From the NCBI GenBank assembly GCA_023391275.1, contig JAEWBE010000030.1, positions 4,395-68,394 on the forward strand: 64,000 nt of DNA, written 5' to 3'. This document shows positions 53,454 through 61,738 of the stretch, piece after piece (the stretch's first letter is position 1; each line of letters opens with the position of its first letter). The stretch comes from Bacillota bacterium (GTDB taxonomy: Bacteria; Bacillota; Clostridia; Oscillospirales; Acutalibacteraceae). The notes below the pieces were generated by a model, which was not told the DNA's origin, did no database searches, and was given only the letters and a program-made list of their open reading frames with translations. The translations under genes were made by a program, and so were the position numbers.

Positions 53454-53514
53454 ATGTAGAAAGTGTCGCATGGTGCAATATTTATCGAGATTTATTATTA
53501 TGCGTTCGCTGATC

Positions 53515-54531
53515 CTATAAGACTTTTTTCACTTTGCCCGTGGTATCTCTCGCGATCAATTCCGGCTTTAATGAAATATGCTGAATAACCGGCTTCGCAT
53601 CACTTTCAATTTTTTCCAGCAACAATTTAACCCCCAGCTCGGTCATCGCTTCAATCGGGGGAGATATGGTGGAAAGCGGGTTAATTAAATACTCGCTTTC
53701 GCGAATGTTATCATAGCTGACAATCGATATGTCTTCCGGCACTTTCAGCCCTGCTTCATAGATCGCTTTCAGAGCTCCGATCGCTACATGGTCATATGTT
53801 GCAATTATCGCCGTAGGCACCTCTTTTTGCTTGAGCAGCTCCTTCATCCTGAGATATCCGCCCAATTCAAACCGCTCTTTGCCCACCTTGATAAATTTCT
53901 GTTCGTATTTTAGGTTGTTCGCCAGAATCACGTTTTTTAATATGTCCGATCTGATCTGATAGGACACCTCATCAGCTACGACGCCGAACCTTTCATGTCC
54001 GAGTTTTTTCAAGAATTTAACAGCCAGATCAAATCCGTACTCTTCATCCACCATTATGTGATCATATTTGGGATATTTGATATGAGTCTGCAACAATACC
54101 ATCGGTGTTTCCTTGATTTTGCGCATTGAGTCGAGGAAATCCTCCAGTTCTTCGAACATATAACCCACAAGGATTATTCCGTCAACCCTCTTTTTATTGA
54201 AGATTTTCAAATACTGGGTTTCAACATTAAAATCATGGTTTGTAAAGCCCATGATAATCGAATATCCGCTTTTTCTTAATTCTTCTTCGATATAACCCAA
54301 CAGCATGGTATAGTAATCACTGCTGATTTCCTGAAGAATGACGCCGATTGTCTTTGTCCCCTTGCCAACCAGAGCCCTTGCTGTCTGGTCCGGAACATAA
54401 TCAACGTCGTGTGCAATTTTGCAAATTTCATTCTTGGTGTTTTCGTTTATTCCCTTTCTATTGTTCAAAGCTCTGGATACCGTTGAAACATTTACCCCTG
54501 CGATTTTTGCAATATCTTTTAATCTCGACAT
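53515..54531 (-). CDS. LacI-family regulator 2
   Basis: A 338-residue repressor, a duplicate of LacI1. HTH SRLKDIAKIAGVNVSTVSRALNNRKG and hinge DQTARALVGKGTKTIGVILQEISSDYYTMLL; effector-domain blocks VDGIILVGYMFEELEDFL and YDHVAIGALKAIYEAGLKVPEDISIVSYDN. The recognition helix VSTVSRAL is the same in both, so both should bind the same operator type, with different effector tuning. It has its own promoter (54682-54710) and an overlapping operator, so it probably represses itself. It lies between the radical enzyme and the transporter and likely controls both. Confidence 0.9.
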   Translation of the reverse strand: MSRLKDIAKIAGVNVSTVSRALNNRKGINENTKNEICKIAHDVDYVPDQTARALVGKGTKTIGVILQEISSDYYTMLLGYIEEELRKSGYSIIMGFTNHDFNVETQYLKIFNKKRVDGIILVGYMFEELEDFLDSMRKIKETPMVLLQTHIKYPKYDHIMVDEEYGFDLAVKFLKKLGHERFGVVADEVSYQIRSDILKNVILANNLKYEQKFIKVGKERFELGGYLRMKELLKQKEVPTAIIATYDHVAIGALKAIYEAGLKVPEDISIVSYDNIRESEYLINPLSTISPPIEAMTELGVKLLLEKIESDAKPVIQHISLKPELIARDTTGKVKKVL

Positions 54532-54662
54532 TTTCTAAGCACCTCTAAACACTTTTTACTTATTCAATTTAGTAGCATAGTAAATTATTCGCATGAAATA
54601 CTCTAAATATTTTACAGTAAAGAGACAAAAAAGGGAATGTATCTATCCCTAAAACTTATTAA

Positions 54663-54676
54663 AGCAAACGCTTTCT
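54663..54676. promoter_or_regulatory. LacI-type operator O4 at LacI2 promoter
   Basis: AGCAAACGCTTTCT lies just downstream of the LacI2 -10 box at the predicted start point, the same geometry as O1 at LacI1. Confidence 0.6.
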
Positions 54677-54681
54677 CCAAA

Positions 54682-54710
54682 AGACTATCACAGATGTAAT
54701 ATGATGTCAA
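54682..54710 (-). promoter_or_regulatory. LacI2 promoter
   Basis: TTGACA (complement of 54705-54710), 17-base spacer, TAGTCT (complement of 54682-54687). The 776-base gap to the transporter gene holds only this promoter, O4, the transporter promoter and O5, plus AT-rich sequence without other features that I can see. Confidence 0.65.
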
Positions 54711-55130
54711 TATTCAAAATGTCGAAAGATACTAATCGCTTTTTTGCATAAATAATATGACGCAAGAATTTTTCTTCCAATACTAAATATTGCAATTTTT
54801 TCTGAACGACGCAAAAATGGCTTTAAATCTATATATTTTCTATCTTAATGCTCCAAGATAGATTTCAGAATGCCCATCTGAATAATGCAAATAAATCAAT
54901 GTTTCTTAAAAATTTTCTGTATTATATAAAAATATTTCGACATTAAACAAAGAAAATATATTTCGATACGCGTGGAATTCAATTCAGAGTGTAGAATAGA
55001 AAACAGATTTCAAATGAGTTTTTGACCTAAAAATTGAATAATTACTAGAATTATTGCTTCAAAATCAAGTTACTATGACAAAATTAATTAATAATTGCAC
55101 AATTTCTAAGACGAATTTAGCTAAAATGGG

Positions 55131-55159
55131 TTGACATTAAGAAAACGACGTGATATATT
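55131..55159 (+). promoter_or_regulatory. promoter of the RbsABC-type transporter operon
   Basis: TTGACA (55131-55136), 17-base spacer, TATATT (55154-55159), both near consensus. O5 lies about 33-45 bases after the start point, a roadblock position. Confidence 0.75.
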
Positions 55160-55198
55160 GAGTTTGCTGAATTTGCCAGAAACATTGCAAAATATATT

Positions 55199-55211
55199 GA
55201 AATCGTTTGCA
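55199..55211. promoter_or_regulatory. LacI-type operator O5 at transporter promoter
   Basis: GAAATCGTTTGCA is the complement of TGCAAACGATTTC and fits the shared core CAAACGNTTTC. It lies downstream of the transporter promoter. Confidence 0.6.
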
Positions 55212-55307
55212 TTAAAAGTAATGCAATTTTTGAAATAATCAAGAAAATTTTAGAATATTGCTTACATATGGATTTTGTAAAAATGATATCAAAGGAGGAG
55301 CAACGCA

Positions 55308-56846
55308 GTGTCTGCTGAAGAATCTATCTTGAAGGTTATAGGAATAACCAAGGTTTTCCCCGGAGTTGTGGCACTTGACAACGTAGATTTCGATTTGAGG
55401 CCGGGTGAAGTTCATGTTTTACTGGGCGAAAACGGTGCCGGTAAATCAACGTTTATAAAAATCTTATCTGGTGCCTATCAGGCAGATAAACCAAAAACGC
55501 CCGAAGGGGATAAAGGGAAAATATTTATTTCCGGCAAGGAAGTCGAAATTGACAGTCCGCTCAAGGCAATGCAATTGGGTATTGCAACGTGTTATCAGGA
55601 GTTTAACCTGGTTCCATACTTAACGATTGCAGAAAATATGTATCTCGGAAGGTTTATAAAGGTCGGTAAATCTGCTCCTATCATTGCGAGTTCACAAATG
55701 ATCAAAAAATCACAGGAAGTTCTTGACTCCATTGGAATCAAGTTGGATGTCAGAAAAAAAGTGAATGATCTTGGTGTTGCGCAAAAACAAATGGTGGAAA
55801 TAGGCAAAGCCCTTTTAATGAATGCAAAGATATACATATTAGATGAGCCTACCGCCGTATTGAGCAAGCAGGAAATTGACGAACTTTTCAGGGTTGTGAA
55901 CAGCCTGAAAGCCTCGGGCTGCAGTATTATCTATATTTCTCACCGTCTTGAGGAATTACCTGTGATTGGTGACCGTGTTACTGTATTGCGCGACGGCAAA
56001 AAAATCAGCACCTCCGATATCAAAAACACGACGGTGGATCAGCTGATCGAGTTAATGGTCGGCCGGCCCATGGAAGAAACTTTTCCAGAGATAGACTCAG
56101 CGCCCGGGGAAGAGCTGCTAAGGGTGGAAAATCTATGCAGAACGAAGGTTTTTGATAATATCAACCTTACTTTAAGGGCAGGCGAAATTGTAGGAATCGC
56201 GGGACTTGTAGGTTCAAAAAGAACCGAAGTGGCACGTGCAATTTTCGGTGCGGATAAAATATCTGCCGGTAAGATTTTCATTCGCGGGCAGGAAGTGCTG
56301 AAGTTAACGCCGCGCAAAGCCGTTAACAAAGAGCTGTGCTATCTGTCTGAGGATCGGAAAGCACTGGGGCTGGTATTGGGAATGTCGGTAAAAGATAATA
56401 TTTCGCTTCCTTCAATTTTTAAGCATACCAAAGCGATGATTATTGACGATGCTTATCTTCAATCAAATGCCGAAAGTTTTATTACAAAATTTGGGATTAA
56501 AACACCTTCGTCCAAACAGCTGGTTAAAAACCTGAGCGGCGGCAATCAGCAGAAAATCGTTATCGCAAAATGGCTGGCTTCCGGATGCAAAATTTTCTTG
56601 TTTGATGAACCGACCAGAGGTATTGATGTAAGGGCAAAAGCCGAAATTTATGCACTGATGAACGAAATTGTGAAATCAGGTGCGGGCATTATTATGATTT
56701 CGTCCGAAATGCCTGAAGTCATAAACATGTGCCACAGGGTTTATGTTATGAATAACGGCAAAATCCGTGCCGAAATTGATAAAAGTGAATTAAGTCAGGA
56801 ACATGTTTTAAAATATGCGCTTGTGAACAATGAAGCGGAACAATGA
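55308..56846 (+). CDS. sugar ABC transporter ATPase, RbsA-type
   Basis: A 512-residue double ATPase for monosaccharide uptake. It begins at a GTG after AGGAGG. The N half has Walker A LLGENGAGKSTFIKIL, the weak signature LGVAQKQMVEIGKAL and Walker B IYILDEPTAVLS; the C half has AGLVGSKRTEVARAIFG in place of a true P-loop, the signature LSGGNQQKIVIAKWLA and FLFDEPTRGIDVRAKAEIY, the normal RbsA/XylG/MglA pattern. The operon continues with a binding lipoprotein and a permease. The substrate is not fixed by sequence. LacI control suggests the same compound that feeds the glycyl radical enzyme. Confidence 0.93.
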   Translation: MSAEESILKVIGITKVFPGVVALDNVDFDLRPGEVHVLLGENGAGKSTFIKILSGAYQADKPKTPEGDKGKIFISGKEVEIDSPLKAMQLGIATCYQEFNLVPYLTIAENMYLGRFIKVGKSAPIIASSQMIKKSQEVLDSIGIKLDVRKKVNDLGVAQKQMVEIGKALLMNAKIYILDEPTAVLSKQEIDELFRVVNSLKASGCSIIYISHRLEELPVIGDRVTVLRDGKKISTSDIKNTTVDQLIELMVGRPMEETFPEIDSAPGEELLRVENLCRTKVFDNINLTLRAGEIVGIAGLVGSKRTEVARAIFGADKISAGKIFIRGQEVLKLTPRKAVNKELCYLSEDRKALGLVLGMSVKDNISLPSIFKHTKAMIIDDAYLQSNAESFITKFGIKTPSSKQLVKNLSGGNQQKIVIAKWLASGCKIFLFDEPTRGIDVRAKAEIYALMNEIVKSGAGIIMISSEMPEVINMCHRVYVMNNGKIRAEIDKSELSQEHVLKYALVNNEAEQ

Positions 56847-57092
56847 TTTGCGCATGATTCTTAGGTATGCCCTGTGTCTTCTCTAATGTGTTGACTCCAT
56901 AAAATTTTTAAGATACACATCTACATGTTGTTTTCTTCATTTTGCTTCGGAGAATTGAAATATAAAGGGGGGAAAATGGCGTCTTTTGCAAAATGAAAGG
57001 TGGTGAATTCTGTTCGTCCCCGTGTTGATCACTATTTGCTATGTGAATACACATAAGCATCAATGATAAAAATTTAGAGGAGGTTCGTTATT

Positions 57093-58103
57093 TTGAAAAG
57101 GATAAAAAAAATTATCGCAGTAACAGTTGCCGTGTCTATGCTGGCGGTCGCCTGCATGGGATGCAGCCAATCCACAAGTAGCAGTACAGCACCCGCATCT
57201 CAGGCAGCCACTTCACAGGCCCCGGCAGCAAAAACGATTAAGATTGGTTGTGCAATCTCAACACTGACAATGACATGGCCTCAGTACGCTGTGAAAGCAA
57301 TGCAGAAGGAAGCCCAGGCTGAAGGAATTGATCTGATCATATCCGATTCCAACAACGATGTAGAAAAGCAAGCTTCCAATATTGAAAACTTCATCACTCA
57401 AAAGGTGGATGGAATCATCACCAACCCAATCAACGTCACCTCACTTTCAAACGCCCTTTCGGAGGCCGATAAGGCCGGGATTCCTGTCGCGGTGTTTGAC
57501 AGGCAGGCAGATGAATCTTCCTACACCTGTTTCGTCGGGTCGGACGATGTGAAAGCCGGCCGGATGGCGGCTGATCTCATTAATAAGACTCTTAACGGAA
57601 AAGGCACGATCGTAGAGATCATTGGCGCAAACGGTGCCTCCCCTTCCATTGACCGCCATGAAGGATTTACAACTGAACTGAAAAAATATCCTGGGTTAAG
57701 CGTCGTATTCAGCCAGAGCGGACAATTTGTTCGAGAGACCGGTATGACCGTTATGGAAGAAGCAATTAACAAAACCCACAGCAAGTTTGATGCCGTATAC
57801 GCCGCGAACGACGATATGATGATGGGCGCGCTGCAGGCAATGCAGGCCTCCAACATAGATCTTAGCAAGGTTTTCACGATTTCTAACGACGGTATTCCCG
57901 ACGCGCTGACTGCCATAAAGAATGGCACGCTGGATGCAACAATCCAATATCCTATTGCAATGGCACCGCAGGCGCTGAAGAATCTGGCTGCATTTATTAA
58001 AACAAAGCAGGCTCCCGAGTCAAAAGATCAGAAAATTGATCCTTTCTATATTCAAAATAGCAATTTGTCCGATGCTGACTTCTATGCGGAGTTGTCAAAA
58101 TAA
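57093..58103 (+). CDS. sugar-binding lipoprotein, RbsB-type
   Basis: A 336-residue capture protein with TTG start behind GAGGAGG. The N-terminal signal MKRIKKIIAVTVAVSMLAVA leads to Cys21 or Cys24 as the lipid-modified residue, then a Ser/Ala/Gln-rich linker. The mature region has the Peripla_BP_4 fold: KTIKIGCAISTLTMTWPQYAVK, LIISDSNNDVEKQASNIENFITQKVDGIITNP, VAVFDRQADESSYTCFVGSDD and ISNDGIPDALTAIKNGTLDATIQYP. The Asp-Arg pair in FDRQ and the NDD element usually touch the sugar. It fits a ribose- or xylose-like pyranose. A 246-base gap separates it from the ATPase gene. Confidence 0.9.
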   Translation: MKRIKKIIAVTVAVSMLAVACMGCSQSTSSSTAPASQAATSQAPAAKTIKIGCAISTLTMTWPQYAVKAMQKEAQAEGIDLIISDSNNDVEKQASNIENFITQKVDGIITNPINVTSLSNALSEADKAGIPVAVFDRQADESSYTCFVGSDDVKAGRMAADLINKTLNGKGTIVEIIGANGASPSIDRHEGFTTELKKYPGLSVVFSQSGQFVRETGMTVMEEAINKTHSKFDAVYAANDDMMMGALQAMQASNIDLSKVFTISNDGIPDALTAIKNGTLDATIQYPIAMAPQALKNLAAFIKTKQAPESKDQKIDPFYIQNSNLSDADFYAELSK

Positions 58104-58128
58104 TTCGTAAAAACCACAGGAAATGGCT

Positions 58129-58165
58129 ATGGGGAGAAAGCGCAATTTAACAAATTTCTCCCCAT
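58129..58165. repeat. intercistronic hairpin after the RbsB-type gene
   Basis: ATGGGGAGAAA and TTTCTCCCCAT are perfect 11-base arms with a 15-base loop between the binding protein and permease genes. No T tract follows. Like the hairpin at 38555 it sits directly downstream of a binding-protein gene, where it may raise the level of that protein. Confidence 0.55.
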
Positions 58166-58198
58166 TGCGTTATTCTATCTTAACGGGGTGATTCATAA

Positions 58199-59146
58199 GT
58201 GGCTAAAAACCAAGCCTTATCCAAAAATATTTTCAGCAAATATGGCATTGAATTCGCATTTATCATCGTTTGTATCGTAATCGAATTGGTTAGCCCAATA
58301 TTCCTCACAGCCGGAAACATCATCAACATTTTCCGACAGGCTTCTATGACCGGTATTCTGGCCGTAGGTATGACTTTTATAATTCTCGCAGGAGATATCG
58401 ACTTATCGGTTGGCTCCATAGCGGCTTTGAGCGGGGTGCTCGCAGCCGGATTCTGTACATCCAATCATTTTAGTACAGTCACCAGCTTAATTATTCCTCT
58501 TGTGTTTTGCACTTTTCTTGGATTTGCCGCGGGCTTCATTATCACTAAGGCGCACGTTCATTCTTTTGTGGTAACCCTGGGCATGCAAAGTGTGGCCAGA
58601 GGCTTCGCAATGCTGTACACGAACGGCTTGTCCATCAGTAATCTTCCTAAGTCATTGACCTACTTTGGAAGTGGAATGGTCGGCGTCATCCCGGTTCCGG
58701 TCATTCTGTTCCTTCTCATTTTGGTGATCGGGTATTTCGTTGCAACGAAAACTCCATACGGCAGATATGTTTATGCGATTGGCGGCAATCAGGAAGCAAC
58801 ACGGCTGTCAGGTATCAATACTGATTTCATCAGAATCTGCAGTTTTGCAATCAGTGCTTTCCTTGCTGCGCTTACCGGCCTTATCCTGATGGGAAGAGTT
58901 GCTTCCGGGCAGCCTACAGGCGCAAATGGATGGGAATTAAATGCTATCGCTGCAGTTGTCATAGGCGGCACCAGCATGTACGGTGGCAGAGGTTCCATGT
59001 TTGGAACTATGATAGGTGCTCTGTTTCTTGCCGTCATCAATAACGGGCTGGATATCATTGGTGTAACACCATATGTTCAGGAAGTCGTTATTGGTTTGCT
59101 GATTATCGCTGTGGTAGTTATTGATAGTGTAAGAAAAACTGATTGA
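58199..59146 (+). CDS. sugar ABC permease, RbsC-type
   Basis: A 315-residue membrane protein with about eight to ten helices, the permease of the RbsABC-type system. It starts at a GTG after a GGGGTGA ribosome site. Characteristic parts: ILAVGMTFIILAGDIDLSVGSIAALSGVLAAG, IVTLGMQSVARGFAMLYTNG-type helix and the ATPase-contact region RYVYAIGGNQEATRLSGINTDF, with GGTSMYGGRGSMFGTMIGALFLAVINNGLDI at the end. All are standard in BPD_transp_2 proteins. Works with the RbsA- and RbsB-type partners just upstream. Confidence 0.93.
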   Translation: MAKNQALSKNIFSKYGIEFAFIIVCIVIELVSPIFLTAGNIINIFRQASMTGILAVGMTFIILAGDIDLSVGSIAALSGVLAAGFCTSNHFSTVTSLIIPLVFCTFLGFAAGFIITKAHVHSFVVTLGMQSVARGFAMLYTNGLSISNLPKSLTYFGSGMVGVIPVPVILFLLILVIGYFVATKTPYGRYVYAIGGNQEATRLSGINTDFIRICSFAISAFLAALTGLILMGRVASGQPTGANGWELNAIAAVVIGGTSMYGGRGSMFGTMIGALFLAVINNGLDIIGVTPYVQEVVIGLLIIAVVVIDSVRKTD

Positions 59147-59809
59147 TGTCTTTAGGGTAGCCTATATCCAGTTTCAAAACCAGGAGCTCAATATCACGAG
59201 ATTGCATTTTACAAGACCCAAGTAGCGGAGCCGGACAATAACATAATAATTATTCAAAATGTTATTTTAAATAAAAGGCCTTTGTGCGTTGAGCATTGTG
59301 CTGATCGCCACTTCGATGTGTGCCGAAGGCCTTGATATATTCATTGATGCAGTCGGACTAAAAATGAGTTTAACGCTAAGGCGGCAATCTATGGTGTTTC
59401 TCCCGCTCCCTAAGCTTATATCAATTGGTACCTTATCACTTTATATTTTTTGACATACATATTTCAATGGCAGGATTGGAAAATTAATATAATATGCATG
59501 ACGCGGTGGCGGAATATATCATGAGCGGCGCAACCGGCCTTGATGGCTTTGCGATATGTATTCCTCCGCTGAAAGATCACAGGGATAGAGATAATTAAGT
59601 CCTGTTTTACAGTCGGACCATTTGAAAGTTTGCTGTCTTTGGTAACCATGAAGAACTGCCTAATGCGTCAGAATACTACATTACACAATCACAAAATCTC
59701 AGATTCTAGTCATGTGGGAGAAAGAAGATGATATCAGGCGCAAATCCATTGAGAATCGATTTTAACAAATTAATCATTAATAGCATACAATTTTGAAAGG
59801 ATGAGAATA
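59147..59809. other. 663-base gap before the aldo/keto reductase
   Basis: No clear gene. It holds AAGGCCTT twice (about 59276 and 59327), which could form a terminator-like fold after the permease, and a 34-codon plus-strand frame at 59494-59598 (MHDAVAEYIMSGATGLDGFA ...) that looks protein-like but has no ribosome site and no recognised family; it could be a fossil. No LacI-type operator was seen here, so regulation of the reductase is open. Confidence 0.35.
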
Positions 59810-60775
59810 TTGAATTATCGTAAAGTTGGGAAATCCGGTCTTAAAATCAGTGAAATGTCATTGGGAAGCTGGCAGACATTCGGTTCTTCTATTGATATTG
59901 AAAGAACCGCTAGCTGCGTAAAAAGAGCATATGAACTTGGTATCAACAGTTTTGATACCGCAGATGTATATGGATATGGTATCACCCATGCAGGGGCTGC
60001 GGAAGAGATTCTGGAAAAAGCCCTCCGGGATATTCCGAGACATACATACGCATTGGCCACAAAGACTTTCTGGCCGGTTGGCGAAGGTGTAAATGAGCGC
60101 GGACTGTCCAGAAAACACATTTATGAGGCATGTAATTTCAGCCTGAAAAGACTGAACACCGATTATCTTGATATATTCTATTGCCATCGCTTCGATGAGG
60201 AAACTCCGCTTGAGGAAACATTAATGGCTTTGGATGATCTGGTAAAGCAGGGAAAAGTATTATATGTAGGTGTGAGTGAGTGGACGGCTTCCCAAATATC
60301 CGATGCTGTTAAAATCACTAAAGATTTAAACCTGAATCCGATCATTATCAATCAGCCCTGCTACAATATGCTGAAACGTGACATCGAAAAAGAAGTAATG
60401 CCTGTATGCGCCGCTGAGGGCATCGGTTTGGCTGTATGGAGCCCGATTGCACAGGGTGTGCTTACTGGCAAGTATGTCAAGGGTACCGCGTTCCCCGCTG
60501 ATAGCCGTGTTAACGACCCCAAAGCAATGAATCCGCTGATGGATGAATATCTCTCGGATGACAATCTTGAAAAGGTTGCAAAGCTGAAAAAAGTCGCCGA
60601 CCAGCTTGGAGTTCCTTTGGTTGATATGGCTCTTTCCTGGATTTTGTCTCATAAAGCAATCACCAGTGTAATCATTGGAGCTTCAAAACCCGCACAAATT
60701 GATCAGAATCTGAAAGCACTTGAAACAAAGCTTGACTCTGCGGTGCTCAAAGAGATTGATACCATTTTGGCGTAA
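59810..60775 (+). CDS. aldo/keto reductase
   Basis: A 321-residue NADPH-type reductase with TIM-barrel fold. I choose the TTG at 59810 (MNYRKVGKSGLKISEMSLGSW), six bases after AAAGGATG, since this is the usual start of the YghZ/Kv-beta-like branch; an ATG at 59801 directly abuts the ribosome site. The catalytic tetrad is visible: Asp in FDTADVYG with its Tyr, Lys in ALATKTFW and His in DIFYCHRFDEE. The end has LSWILSHKAITSVIIGASKPAQIDQNLKAL. It may reduce an aldehyde or ketone made by the glycyl radical enzyme, as reductases do after diol dehydration, or work on the imported sugar. Confidence 0.9.
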   Translation: MNYRKVGKSGLKISEMSLGSWQTFGSSIDIERTASCVKRAYELGINSFDTADVYGYGITHAGAAEEILEKALRDIPRHTYALATKTFWPVGEGVNERGLSRKHIYEACNFSLKRLNTDYLDIFYCHRFDEETPLEETLMALDDLVKQGKVLYVGVSEWTASQISDAVKITKDLNLNPIIINQPCYNMLKRDIEKEVMPVCAAEGIGLAVWSPIAQGVLTGKYVKGTAFPADSRVNDPKAMNPLMDEYLSDDNLEKVAKLKKVADQLGVPLVDMALSWILSHKAITSVIIGASKPAQIDQNLKALETKLDSAVLKEIDTILA

Positions 60776-60865
60776 GGATTTCATCATTACACTAATCTTG
60801 CGCAGGCATATGCATACATTTTCTATCCGTATTTTCAATAAAGCCATAAACACCGGAGGAGGGCG

Positions 60866-60908
60866 GGGAATTTTCTGAAAAGATCGTTTCGATCTAACAA
60901 AAATTCCC
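60866..60908. repeat. nested hairpin after aldo/keto reductase
   Basis: Outer arms GGGAATTTT and AAAATTCCC, with an inner AGATCG-TTT-CGATCT hairpin at 60881-60895. The long fold lies 91 bases after the reductase stop and could end transcription or belong to a small RNA. Confidence 0.5.
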
Positions 60909-61010
60909 TGCCATCTGACGGGTTGGCTGTTTTGACAGCGCGATAGACTAAATGACTTACAAGCTCCTCGAATGAGGACTTTTCATACTTCCCTTCATGA
61001 TACCCCTTTT

Positions 61011-61042
61011 AAAAAGCCGCCCTGTAAAAAGGGCGGCTTTTT
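61011..61042. terminator. terminator-like inverted repeat
   Basis: AAAAAGCCGCCC and GGGCGGCTTTTT are perfect 12-base arms with an eight-base loop; T tract on the plus strand, and A-rich opening that gives Ts on the minus strand too. Confidence 0.8.
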
Positions 61043-61738
61043 GGTGCAAAAAATCAGCTGATATTCAGGATCAGGAAGCTTTTGGCTTATAGGCGGATCA
61101 TCCAATCTGTCAAGGTATTCAACAAATCCGATAATAATTTTCTGATTTTCAGCGGTATTTGAAACAGACGGATAATTTCGGGCCAAGCTTATTCTTCAAA
61201 CTTCAATTATAAATATTCTACGGAAGTGATGATTCCTTCTTTACACACATTTAGTAAAAATGAAGAGCGCCTGCCAACCTAAGCCTGCAGGTGCTCGTTC
61301 CTACCTCATATATGTTAATCTGCACTATTCATCATCTGCGTCAGCGTGAAAATGCAGATAAATGCAGCCTGCTCAGAAGCCACTTTGTCAATAGAGATAC
61401 TGTGCACTTCTGGATAATAATCAGTGCCTACCTGAGTTCTTTTAATTATTTAAGCCTTAAGAACACCGTTATAACCGCATAGATACGGCATTTTTTAATT
61501 TTTAGTACACCATAAAGGTCGACTCAACCCAGTTTTAATCAACTTATGAGAATTATAAACAGTAAAACAAAATCCAGTAACCACGCTAAATTTTCAACCT
61601 AGTACGACAGTTGTACTGAATTAGTAAATATTTTATAGAGCGCCATGTTTATTCGTTTTTAAGAATATAAATGAGCAATAGTTTGGTCAGTTGTCCCTTT
61701 CTTCTCAGAGTAAACACGCTGTGCTCATTGGGAAAACA

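Larger units (their letters stand above)
60776..61738. other. 963-base gap with several hairpins, no convincing gene
   Basis: Contains a nested hairpin at 60866-60908, a terminator-like repeat at 61011-61042 and GAGCGCCTGC/GCAGGTGCTC arms at 61264-61295. A minus-strand frame from a TTG at 61186 (63 codons, containing NQKIIIGFVEYLDRLDDPP) runs through the 61011 terminator and has no ribosome site; it may be a leftover. The rest is AT-rich. Confidence 0.4.

Noticed and set aside
56847..57092. Possible promoter between RbsA- and RbsB-type genes (TTGACT with a weak TACACA)
   Set aside because: The -10 match is poor and the genes read as one operon, so it is not listed.
59494..59598. 34-codon frame MHDAVAEYIMSGATG
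   Set aside because: Suggestive text but no ribosome site, no family and no operator; kept only as a possible fossil in the gap entry.
59762..59791. TTAACA / TACAAT pair ahead of the aldo/keto reductase
   Set aside because: The start point would fall inside the ribosome site, giving no usable leader.
60995..61186. 63-codon minus frame with NQKIIIGFVEYLDRL
   Set aside because: Somewhat protein-like, but the start is a TTG without a ribosome site and its end lies inside a terminator-like hairpin; mentioned only under the gap entry.
61291..61482. 63-residue plus-strand frame in the 61 kb gap
   Set aside because: No ribosome site, overlaps a hairpin and has a random hydrophobic composition.
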